Source of the DNA: Linanthus parryae
Lineage: Eukaryota > Streptophyta > Magnoliopsida > Ericales > Polemoniaceae
Reading direction: 5' to 3'
Length of the DNA stretch: 64,000 nt
Assembly: GCA_023055425.1 (NCBI GenBank)
Contig: JALGPY010000002.1
Coordinates: forward strand, 138,069,927-138,133,926
Shown here: in pieces, positions 10,499-20,130 of the stretch
Position numbering within the stretch: the first letter of the stretch is position 1
How the letters are laid out: the number at the start of each line of letters is the position of its first letter
Program-made: the position numbers and the translations under genes
Notes under the pieces: generated by a model
The model's database searches: none
Told to the model about the DNA's origin: nothing
The model's input: only the letters and a program-made list of their open reading frames with translations

Positions 10499-13400
10499 TG
10501 CAACAACCCCCTTTATCTCGCTCGGGCAAACCGGGAGGGAGATGCTTAAAGTAACGGCGGAAAATCAAAAGCACAACATCCCAACATATATATTACATAT
10601 TATCAAACATTACAACACTTATCGAGTCTTTCACACGGTTCTATTACACATTAGACTTTGCATTATTCATACTATCTTACAACTTGTGACAGGACCTCCT
10701 TAGTGAGTCTCGTACCCGACCATGCCATAGTCTTCTTCCTCTAATCCTGCGGTGGGAAAGAAAACGGAACCGCAGTTTCTAAAGTCAGATGTGAAATGCT
10801 GAGTAAATAAATACCCTAGCTCGTAAACAAATGATGAGGCATACTTTATTCTCAAAACAGTAATGAGAGGAAATAAATCTTAAAATAGTAAATAAAGTAT
10901 GAATCCATTTAAGCTTCTCACACTTTGAAATTTTCTCCTTCTTAACCTTCAAACGGGGAATAATATCTCAATATTGTCTTCTTCCGTATTCATAAACGTC
11001 CTTGTTCTCAGAGAAAGCCATATTTTACCTTTGTTGATACGGGGAAGGAACTACTATACCATCACTGCCGGCAGCCCCCTAAGACTTATGGCGGTCATAG
11101 AGGTGAGTACATGGAGCGATCCGGCAGGTTGCGACCGGATTAAGTTACACAGGCCGAGTGACAAAAGTCAGCACGACAATAATCACAGGCCGAGTGACAA
11201 AAGTCAACCCGACAATAATAATAACAAGCCGAGTGACAGAAGTCAACCCGACAATAATAAGCTTCACCCATACAACTATTTCCACTTTACGTTCTTTACG
11301 AGTTATTATTCTTCGTGTGACGGTTTAAAGCTAATCAACTTCATGAACATGTAAATAAATCACAATAACATGTAACTCAAAAATATATTTTGAGACAAGT
11401 ATTGAAAAAAATCATGATCTGACACGAACAGGAGCTAAGCACGCTAGGCTAGGCATATTTACTTACCTCGATTCCGTATCGTCAGATCGTCCTAGTTGTA
11501 GTCGTTGTTTAGGTGTCCGTCACCTACAAATCGTAGCTTCTAAATCCTCACAATTATGTATGTAGCTCTTCGAGTCCTATTAAGAATTCTATCTAACGAA
11601 TCTTAAACTAGCCTAAACTCGCGTATTAATTTCCTTACGTTTCTTTATTTAGTTATATTTTCCTATTAGAAAAATTTATTAAACAACGAGCGTGTAATTT
11701 AATATTTTATTAAATTTTGTGCTTCAAAAGTCTCATTTATTTATGGGAGTTAATTTTATAAAATACTAGTAAAAACTAATAGTAGTTTATATTTTTATAT
11801 AAAATAAATATTAAAACTAGCGACTAAACGGTATCGGATATTTGAGAAGATCACTTTTAAATAATTGACACGACGTAACGTCATTTATAAGCTATCAAAA
11901 GTTATCTTTTACAAGTATTTGCACAATTAAATTGAAAGTTAATCAACTAACGCAAAATTTGTTTAGTTTTTAATAAAATGTTACTCGTTTAATTTTTAAC
12001 GAGCGACTCGTATACTAATTCATTGCCCGAATCACTTTTCCGGGACCGGGACGAAAACTATTATTTTTAGAAAATATTTTTAATCCAAAAATAACATTTT
12101 TATTTTTCACGTATAATATAATGTTTAGATAAACAATTAAATCCCCCGAGTTTACTTTTAAAAGTCAGCAGTAACCCCCACCTACTCACATGGCAGTTTC
12201 ATTAAAAGGTAATAACTACTCGCCAAGTTCTCACAAATAGAAATAGCTACCCACCTTTATATGATTGTCATGCTATAATCAGTTTCAGGAAAAGACACTT
12301 TCACCCCCTTTAACATGAACATCGAATTCATCAAGCTAAACATGGATTCAAGCATTCAAGATACGATTTTGATTGTTTAAATGAAATCACAACGAAATTT
12401 AGAGCATACCTAGGCCAAGAATGACCGGAACGGTCAAGAAACGAGTTGTTTCGGGTTGACCGTCGAAGTGACTGACGGTGATTTTTCAATTCCGACAACA
12501 GAGGCCTTCCAGGTTCTGTTTGAGCCTTCTACTGAGCTCCTTGGACTCCTAGGAGTTGACCGGTAGCGATGATAGGCCGTCGGTGATGCGTGGTGGAGCT
12601 TGGCCAAAGCTTGGTCGGCGTTAATGGTGGTTTGGTGGCTGCAGCAGCTCGGCTTGCCGCTGTTGCTGCTTTGCCTCTTTTCGACCCCAAACAGAGCGTG
12701 AGACAGAGAGCAGAGGTATGGGGAACGAAAGAGAGAGAGGGGAAGTCGAGCAGTGGGTTGCTCTCGGGTTCTTGCCGCCGGGAACAGAAGGCGGTGGTGG
12801 TGGTGGCGGCTTTTGCCGCTGCTGCTGTTGTGCTTTGTTCTGTCCAGAACAGAGAGTGATAGAGAGAGAGAGAACAGAGAGCTAGAGAAAGAGATGTGAT
12901 GGAGGTGGTCACGGTGATTGCCGAGAGGTGGAGTTGGTGTTCGGTGGTGGCTTTGTGGAGGGTGAAGATGGAGATGATGAGGATGATGGTGGTGATGAAC
13001 TGATGATAATGATGGAGGTGATGAGCTGCTTTTGTAGTTGGCAAAAGTTGGAGGAGATGATGATGAAGCTTGTGGCGGTGGCGGTGATAAAAATCACCGA
13101 AGAAGAAAATTTGAAGTTGAAGAAGATGATGCGAGAAAGGTTAAGGTGTGGGTGGCACACCAAGGTGTAGAATGATTGGGTGTGTCACTCACACTAAACC
13201 TCGCAGTGGTAGTACACGTGACAATAACTAAAATAAAGAAAATATTTATGCATTAACTTTTGATTATTAATGTATCGTCTTCTATAATTTCACACAATTA
13301 AAACGCGATACTTTACTTAATACTAATTTTTGCAAATAATAATTTGGCAATGTATAAACCAATATATTATAAGCATAATATAGTATTGTTTTACTACTTT

Positions 13401-13557
13401 AACATTTAACCAATCAAATATAGATAATGATGTTTAATATAAACCCGTTGCTGAAATAATTCATTTACATTCTATTTAAATATCTTTATCACAATTCTAT
13501 TCTTGTTTAACTCATAAATTTACGATTTTACCCCTAGCAATTCGACGGGGTATCACA
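10499..13557 (-). mobile_element. solo LTR, 3.06 kb, inserted in gag of element B
   Basis: A foreign block with TG...CA ends (plus strand TGCAACAACC ... TATCACA; minus strand starts TGTGATACCCCG) flanked on both sides by TTTAT (10494-10498 and 13558-13562), a perfect 5-bp target duplication. The gag sequence of element B continues on both sides. I see no protease, RT or integrase inside and no terminal repeat within the block, so a solo LTR is the simplest reading. The TGTGATACCCCG start and length suggest a large-LTR Ty3/gypsy family; that is inference. Open frames around 12529-13170 come from GC-rich low-complexity sequence and GA-rich repeats and resemble no protein I know. Confidence 0.8.
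11148..11260. repeat. three tandem ~36-38 bp repeats inside the solo LTR
   Basis: Units start at 11148, 11184 and 11225. Each begins with CACAGGCCGAGTGACA or a near copy and continues AAGTCAACCCGACAATAAT; unit 2 is lengthened by AATAA. They occur only here in the window. Confidence 0.8.
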
Positions 13558-14395
13558 TTTATAGTCTCTGCTACTGGAGGATCTGTGTTTGTCCTTGCTG
13601 AAGTCTTTGTTTCCAAAGTTCTTCTTCATCTTTAGAATCCTGGTCAAGGCTTTGGAAATGAGAGCAAAAGGATCTTCATCATCATCTTCTTCTAGTTCAA
13701 GGCTTTGAGATGATTCACTCTCCTTGGCTTGAGAGCTAGGTTCTTGACACTGTCTGGTAAATCTCCGTCAGCTTCATTCATGGAGATCTCATGTGTAAGC
13801 GGTTTTCCTTGCATGTCATCAAGTTGAAGAGATGATAGATCTTGAGCTTCTTCAATGACAGTAGTCTTTAGTTCCCATTTTTCTTTATGACGACTTCTCA
13901 GAATCTTTCTAACATTTTCTTCATTGGAAATGTGTTTTCCAAATGAATCAAGGTTGTTAACAATATAAGTGAATCCTGACCACCTAGTATTGCCGAAGGA
14001 ATATGATGATCTTGGTTTGCTTGACTTGGCTAGTTCCTTCAAATTTCACCACAAGCTTATCCCATATCTCCTTAGCAGTCTTGCATCCTGAAATCCTGCT
14101 ACATTCATCTGCACCCAAAGCACAATATAAGATATTCATATCTCTGTAATTTTTAGAAAATTGCTCTAATTCAGAAGCAGAAAGTGAATCCTCTGTTTTG
14201 GGAGTTCTGATCCCATCTTTATCAGTGTAGAATATATGAGGACCCTTCTGAATGATAGTCCACAGTTCCATATCTTGATCAATGATGAAGATTTTTTATT
14301 CGGGCTTTCCAATGCACAAAATCGTCATCACAGAACAAGGGAGGTCTGTTAGCAGCTCTTACCTGTGAGAAATGACCATCTCCAACAGTACTCAT
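13558..14395 (-). pseudogene. gag N-terminal half of element B
   Basis: UBN2-type gag. ATG at 14395-14393 starts MSTVGDGHFSQVRAAN, parallel to element A. The frame is lost near 14290 in an A run; MELWTIIQKGPHIFYTDKDG, AKEIWDKLVVKFEGTSQVKQTK (14271-13984) and the following LDDMQGKPLTHEISM piece (14042-13692) lie in separate frames. The sequence continues at 10498 after the solo LTR. Confidence 0.8.
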
Positions 14396-14444
14396 AATCA
14401 CAAGATTGTTAGATCTATGCAGTGATACAAGCTATGATACTAAT

Positions 14445-16244
14445 TGAAAGACAATAATGTAGGAATGACTACATGATCAATACTCTAGAGGCGGGGGTGG
14501 GGGGGGGGGGTTGAATAGAGTATGACAACTTGCAACTTTTGCTAAAAGAGTGGTTTCAAAGAAGTTCTTGAAGTGCAGCAAGTATTTCAATGCCTTAAAA
14601 TGAGTTTCAAGTCCTTGGAATCAAAACAGAAGAGAAAGATAAATATGATAGTTTTCAAGGCCTTGAAATGAGTTTCAAGCCCTTAAACTAAAAACAGGTT
14701 TTGAGCAGTATATATAAGCAAGTAAAGTGCAGCAAAGAAAATGCAAGAGACACAATGATTTATAGAGTTCAGTCCACTTAGACCTACGTCTCTACCTCAT
14801 GGACTTAATCCATGCAGGATTTTCAACTCAATTCTTACTAATCAAAATCTAATCCCTAGATCACAAGCACAAAGAGATGCCTTACTCTGTTACAGCTTGT
14901 GGTTCTCACTGGGGATGCAAGTTCAAATCGTAAAACCGCAATCCGAGCCCAACCGGGCGGTTCGGTTCGGTTCGGTTTGGAAGCTATTACGGTTCGTTCC
15001 AGGTTTCTGAAAATCCCAAACCGTATAATACAGTTCGGTTTAGGTTTGAGATACCACAAAACCGTAAAAATCGAACCGAATCGTTTATGTAGCATATTAG
15101 GCTATACAACTACCAAACTTGATAACTTCTACTCATATATCATATACAGTGTGTACCTCAAAACCGAACATAACTCACTAAATGGTTTTGGATATGATGT
15201 AATGTTTTCTACTTATTATTTAATTGCTTGACACAGAAGTTTTAGCAATCATTTGATTGTTGAATGAACTATTGAGAAATTTTAAATGAAATAATATATT
15301 TCCAAAAATCGCGGTTTAAAACCGAACCAAGCCGATCATTCACGGTTCAGTTCGGTTTGGAGCCATGAAAAGTCTGGATTAGCTTTGGATTCTGCCCAAA
15401 CCGTTACTTGCGGTTCTGTTCAGATGGGTGCTAAAATCGGACCGAACCGAACCGTTTTCATCCCTAGTTCTCACTAACCTATCTAATACCTGATCTAGCT
15501 AACTGATTAACTAAGAATTCTCTATTGTTTACCTTGAACAATCAACGAGAATAAGAACTGAAAGTATTATCTACAAGATATACAAATGATGATCAGAAGA
15601 GCACTGAGAACTAAGTCTTCAGTGAGAATGCGGTGTTGTTCATATGATTGGATTGAGTGATGTAGATCTGTTTTTTGGTTGCTTGTCAATCCTCTGTAGT
15701 GTTTGAATGTCTCTGTATGTTCTGCTACGAAATTCTTCATTCAAAAGCCCTTTTATGCAGCTTGTTTGAATTGAAGATATGCATGATCTTCATTAACAAA
15801 CTTTCCTTAAATTCAGTTGCAAGTCTTTGCCTCTTCTAACAGCTCTCCCAACGGCTAGTTGCTCAGTATCTTCAAAGATACTGATTTTATCTTGTTTTTT
15901 AGAAGGCTGAGAAGCTTTAGATACATCAGATCAATTGCATAATAACTTTGACAGATTGATTTCCATCCTGCATTCAAATAGATAGGAAATAATCCTGCAA
16001 AATACGAAACTATATATCCCTACAAAAACTGAGTCAAACAGATAGATTAATCACAGTTTAGAGTAGTAGAATGATTTGTCTTTCGTCATCAAGTATCATA
16101 TAATCAAACATAGGAGATCTAGAGTTGTAATGTAATCAGAAGGTTCCCCTAAATTCATGTTGTATCAGCAGTACTTGTTTCAAACCCTTGAAAGCAGTTT
16201 CAAGGCCTTGAAACAGACAACCTTTGAAATAGGTTGAACTTACA
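14445..16244 (-). repeat. 5' LTR of element B (with hAT insertion)
   Basis: About 1235 bp after removal of the 557-bp hAT element and its duplication. Minus-strand start TGTAAGTTCAACC at 16244, end ...CTTTCA at 14445. The adjoining primer-site remnant (TTAGTATCATAGC, minus strand, 14443-14431) is mutated. A run of about 16 G lies at 14494-14510. Two perfect TTTCAAGGCCTTGAAA palindromes lie at 14653-14668 and 16198-16213. Minus-strand TATATATA around 14708-14717 is the likely promoter box. The outer flank is CTCTG (16245-16249); its partner lies outside the window. Confidence 0.85.
14910..15466. mobile_element. hAT-type non-autonomous element (557 bp)
   Basis: Terminal repeats TGGGGATG and (reverse) TAGGGATGAAAACGG, with subterminal GGTTCGGTTCGG clusters at both ends, typical of plant hAT MITEs. 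The 8-bp duplication GTTCTCAC flanks it (14902-14909 and 15467-15474). The sister LTR keeps the uninterrupted sequence near 2962, which proves the insertion and its ends. No transposase is visible. Confidence 0.9.
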
Positions 16245-16590
16245 CTCTGAATCCTAATCGCTCCTACTCTCCCTCAATTCCCTAAACTTTGTCTCCCACT
16301 CACTCATATAAAAAGTTACATATTAAAGGAGCTTGCAAGCTCAACCTTTCATTAATTTCAGACTAGTACAACCCACAATTGGGTGGTAAATAGATAACTC
16401 CACACATTCCAACTGCGGGTGTGAAAGATTAATCCAACGGCTTGAAATATAATGCGATGAAATGTATTTGACAGTGGTGATATATTTTCGGAGTGGGGTC
16501 CAACATTTATTATCTCTCATTTATTATATAGATATAGATATCCAAACAGCCTCACTTTAGAGTATACTTTAGAGTATACACAACAACGGT
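16245..16590. other. non-coding stretch before the fold-back MITE
   Basis: No ORF or known element. It contains the palindrome GAGCTTGCAAGCTC near 16330 and a 12-bp direct repeat of TTTAGAGTATAC (16557-16580). Probably distal upstream sequence of F-box gene 1. Confidence 0.4.
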
Positions 16591-16599
16591 TTGATAGAT

Positions 16600-16793
16600 G
16601 AGAAAGTATTCATTGGGGCTTGCCCCACCACTGTGGCATGCCTGCGTGGTGGGGCGCGCCATTCACCTTCTGACAAATATGCATTTGTCAAAGAGAACCC
16701 ACCAAATTTTGCATGCTTGTCCGAAGGTGAATGGCGCGCCCTACCACGCAGGCATGCCACAGTGGTGGGGCAAGCCCCAATGAATACTTTCTC
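16600..16793. mobile_element. Mutator-type fold-back MITE (194 bp)
   Basis: Two arms of about 71 bp are inverted copies with one visible mismatch, starting GAGAAAGTATTCATTGGGGC. The flanks are a perfect 9-bp duplication TTGATAGAT (16591-16599 and 16794-16802), the signature of Mutator-like transposition. The arms are GC-rich and include GGCATGCC and GGCGCGCC; the short loop has its own dyad TGACAAATATGCATTTGTCA. No coding capacity; ORFs here are products of the inverted repeat. Confidence 0.9.
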
Positions 16794-16802
16794 TTGATAG
16801 AT

Positions 16803-16999
16803 TCCCCGCTTGGTTTAGCAATGTGCTGAGTAATGATGTAACTGCAGTTTTTGTAAAAGCATTTTTTTTCCCTAAATATAGAACAGATATAGGTGGACCT
16901 AATTCTTAAAGACATCTTCTAAGAAAAATTTCAAAATTAAATAAATAATTCTCAAATTTATATACGGTGCGTGGGCCTACGTACAAAAGAAAAGCAAAG
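16803..16999. promoter_or_regulatory. probable upstream region of F-box gene 1
   Basis: AT-rich non-coding sequence just upstream of a stretch that looks like a transcript leader. No box can be assigned with confidence. Confidence 0.25.
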
Positions 17000-17171
17000 A
17001 GACAACCCAAAAGCAAGAACAGGCTTCACAATCGTTCAATCACTCTTTAGTCTTTACTCTTTGAGGTGTTCTCTCTCTATGGCCATTCTAGACTCAATCG
17101 AACTAGTGCGAAATCTGACATCGAAATCGATCTGAGGCCAGAATAAATCGGTCTTTTCTTCTCTGTGCTAG
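17000..17171 (+). other. possible 5' untranslated exon of F-box gene 1
   Basis: A CT-rich leader-like stretch ends in GCTAG followed by GTATGTG (17172), a plausible splice donor. The matching acceptor is a pyrimidine tract with TTCTTAG at 20122-20128, two bases before the F-box ATG. If right, the leader intron is 2957 bp and has collected a SINE-like piece, a LINE relic and a MITE. Supported only by splice-site pattern. Confidence 0.3.
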
Positions 17172-17668
17172 GTATGTGATCGAAGATTCTCAATCTCCAA
17201 TTCATCGCCCTTGCGTTTTCAGTTTATTTATTAAACGTACAGACTCTTTCTTCGATTGGGTGACTCGGGTCATAGAATTTCAGTTCTTGTACAGAGATCT
17301 TCTAGTTTGAACTCTGATTTATTTCATTTTGCATTCTAGAAGTATGAATTGGTTCCAGAAATTTGAGAATTTGGGTTTCATTTGGTACGCCTAAATTAGT
17401 GTTTTGAGTTCAGATCTTCTGTTCGAAAGTAAAGTGTATTATAGTAGTAGTATATATTCATTGACATAATTTCCATCTTTTACTCCTGAAAAAAAAAGTC
17501 AATATGATTGTTCATTTTTTCATTATCCCATCAATTTTGATGAACAAGTCCGGAAGATTCCTCATGTACTAGTATCTGGGATAAAATTGGCGTTTGACTA
17601 ACTTCAATTTTTCTCATTTTTTTCCTTTTTTTGTGTGTCGAGTACATAGAACATCATAATACTTCATT

Positions 17669-17669
17669 T

Positions 17670-17713
<44 letters not shown>
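17669..17713 (+). repeat. poly-A tract of about 45 bp
   Basis: Uninterrupted A run beside SINE-like sequence. The lysine-only ORF it creates is not a gene. Confidence 0.9.
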
Positions 17714-17714
<1 letters not shown>

Positions 17715-17898
17715 ACACACATCATAATACTTTCTACAACTAAGGGGAACTTGAATTTTTTTAAATTTTGTTTCTCAATTTTTTTGTCAAGTATATTGAA
17801 CATCATACTCCTTTCTACAACTAAGGGGGAGGAGGAGTTGAACCCAAGATCTCTCAACTAAGGGCAACTGATGGATACCCTTAGGCGGCCACAAGGCC
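17715..17898 (-). mobile_element. tRNA-derived SINE-like relic
   Basis: On the minus strand from about 17898 there is a tRNA-like head with a B-box-like GGGTTCAACTCC (plus strand 17832-17843), followed by a short body and A-rich tail. The body motif CATCATAATACTTTCTACAACT is repeated imperfectly at 17720-17745 and 17804-17823, suggesting two partial copies in tandem. The A box is not clear. Confidence 0.4.
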
Positions 17899-18124
17899 AT
17901 TTTTTTTTTCATATTGTTTAATAAAATGTCATGGATATATGAGAAAAATGTGATGGATAATAATTTTGTACGAGTTTAAGGAAATAAATAGGATAAGTGT
18001 TGTACATAATTTCGAGTTAGTGGCAGTTGGACCTTCGCCCACGCATCCTTCCATCGAATGGTGCTTTAATTCATCTTTTAAAGCATTCCAACTTTAAAAG
18101 ACACGCAACAGAGGTATTAAATTA

Positions 18125-18915
18125 AGGGTTAATTGCATTCGTCCTTACCGGTTGCTAGTAATATACGCAACAGAGGTATTAATGTATCACCGTTGTGTAA
18201 GTTATGCGAAGACCATGTGGAGACAATGGAACGCCTGTTTATTGAATGTTCACACACTCGGCTAGCATGGCGGCTAATGGTGGGAGAGGAGTTCTTTAAA
18301 AGACGCAATTTGGGTATACATGAGTGGATCGTCGACGTGTTTACCAAAGAAGGAGAAGGGGTATGTGAATTTCATGCTCTAACTATCTGGACCATTTGGA
18401 AAACCGGAATGAAGAAGTTTTTAACGCAACGCAAACGGAAAATCGCTTGAGGAATACTTTTTATGGTACAAGGAAGTTAGAGCAGCTGGGAATCTAGAGG
18501 AACCAGCGATCAACCGAGTGAACAGCAGTACTCGGTGGAAACCTCCAAGCTTTGGCTTCGTCAAAATTAGTTGTGACGCAGCTTGGCAGCTGAGCTCGGA
18601 CATGGTCGAATCCAGCTGGAGAGTGACAGCTCCACGGCAGTGGCTCTCCTTCGCGACGGTGAGTTGAAGGAGTTGCTTACCATTTCGGACTTGAAGGAAT
18701 TGTTGAAGGCATGCAGAGAGGTTATGACCTAGTTCCATGAGCTCGAGTTTCTTCACGTTCGAAGAGAAGAAAACGCCTTTGCTCATCTCGTCGCGTTGAA
18801 AGCAATGCTTGAAAACGCATTAGTTTCTATTCACAAATGCCGGTTTGGGCGCAAAATGTTCATAACAATGATTTATCAGGTTTGACTACCCATTAATAGA
18901 TTTATTTTTCCCTAA
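18125..18915 (+). pseudogene. LINE relic: zinc-binding and RNase H C-terminus of ORF2
   Basis: Plus-strand remnant of a plant L1-type LINE. Frame 18133-18450 carries LPVASNIRNRGINVSPLCKLC and the zf-RVT-like pattern C-x2-C then H/C residues in MERLFIECSHTRLAW. Further on, other frames give STRWKPPSFGFVKISCDAAW (near 18530-18590) and HVRREENAFAHLVALKA (near 18755-18805), the start and end of the RNase H domain typical of plant LINE ORF2. Several shifts separate the parts. An A-rich end lies near 18912. Confidence 0.7.
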
Positions 18916-19620
18916 AAAAACCATATATTGAGCGCTCAATTAATAATATATATTATATGTACATTAGTTTGAATTTATTTTAACAGATTTGAATTTCAAA
19001 CATTTCATAAAACAACTCATGTGAAAGTCTAATAGAGACAAAGGGGCGACTGTCGTCTCTCATTAAGTGTCCCTAACGTGTCCCCTATACTCCTCAAGTG
19101 TCCCGTCTAATAAAAATTTCTTAAATACCCGGACCTGACATGCATTTCGGAGTGTTGTCGTCCCACAAGGATACGGCCTCTATTTTGGAGTGTCCATGAT
19201 TCCTAGGTTTCGTCTTTGTGCATTTCCGCTAATCTAACAGAATATGTCGAAAAAGAACAGACCTGAAATATCCATTTTAGCCTTACCTTTAAAAATCTTC
19301 GAAGATATAAAAAATTCAATAATATTCGATAGATCCTTGGGATGTCAGTCATGATTGGTTTTCTGGTTGGGTGTTTGGTTTGAGTTTGATTCGGGGCTGC
19401 CGAGTTTAGTTTGGGGGTCTGAGAATTGCTGAGTTTAGCATGTCTATTTGGGATTTTACTCTGAGTATTTTGATTTCTGGATATTTTGTGTTGGACTTAA
19501 CTTTTTTCTTCATCTCATCATCTTCCTTCTTCATCTTCTTCAATCTCCAAGAGCATTGTCAGAGAGAGAGAGAGAACAAAGCTAGAGAGAGAAAGTAAGA
19601 TTCGATAATGATCAAGTTAA
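18916..19620. other. non-coding stretch, probable leader intron
   Basis: No ORF or known repeat. GA-rich run near 19559-19590. Lies between the LINE relic and a MITE in the presumed leader intron of F-box gene 1. Confidence 0.4.
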
Positions 19621-19755
19621 GGAGCAATTTTTCAGTGCTCTAAAAGAGCACCACGTGGTGCTCTATAGCCAATAAATGTCTGCCAAATACTCGCAGTGTA
19701 TTTAAGTGTTGCATTTTAATTGGTGTGCTCTTTTGGAGCACTAAAAAATTTCTCC
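19621..19755. mobile_element. short MITE (135 bp)
   Basis: Inverted termini GGAGCAATTTTTCAGTGCTC and (reverse) GGAGAAATTTTTTAGTGCTC, extending about 33 bp with few mismatches. The flanks repeat AAGTTAAGG (19614-19622 and 19756-19764), overlapping the left terminus by two bases, so the duplication is 7 to 9 bp; 9 would indicate a Mutator-type origin. No coding capacity. Confidence 0.75.
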
Positions 19756-20130
19756 AAGTTAAGGTATATATATAAGGGCATTTTGTCTTTTGAGACAACA
19801 TGGAGACTTTTTGTCTCCTTTGAAACTCCAGGGAGGTGTTTTGCACAAACCCCTAACCACAAGGGGTGGATAATGATATGCAATTAGATTCTATTCTGGC
19901 AGGTGCTTCGGAGTCAAATTGTTAGTTAAAACACTGTTTCGCGCTGAGAATCTGCAGATTAATTCATGTCTAATTCTGCAGTTTATTTCAACCCATGCAG
20001 ATTTTCATCTCGTATCTAACTGTTTTTAGATTGTTATCGATCATTTTTACTTGTATTGTTAGAATTTTTTTCCAGCTAATACCAAATATGCTCTCTTTGT
20101 AACTTCCGTTTCATTTTTTCTTTCTTAGAC

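Larger units (their letters stand above)
2577..16244 (-). mobile_element. Sirevirus-like Ty1/copia element B, heavily nested
   Basis: Minus-strand element read from right to left: 5' LTR (16244-14445), degenerate primer site, gag (14395-13558 then 10498-9513), protease, integrase, reverse transcriptase and RNase H (9466-6326), a 2.5-kb extra region with its own ORF (5866-4142), polypurine tract (3772-3761) and 3' LTR (3760-2577, completed beyond element A). Domain order PR-IN-RT-RH is copia. The gag linker, LTR-distal extra ORF and several GGGGGA purine tracts fit the Sirevirus lineage. Secondary insertions are element A, a solo LTR at 10499-13557 and a hAT MITE at 14910-15466. The two LTRs differ by roughly one base in ten by eye, so B is old; coding regions carry many stops and frameshifts. 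Confidence 0.85.

Noticed and set aside
12529..13170. Overlapping ORFs of 80-171 codons on both strands
   Set aside because: They come from GC-rich, GA/CT-rich low-complexity sequence inside the solo LTR and show no domain.
17631..17861. ORFs with Lys or Phe runs
   Set aside because: Produced by the poly-A tract.
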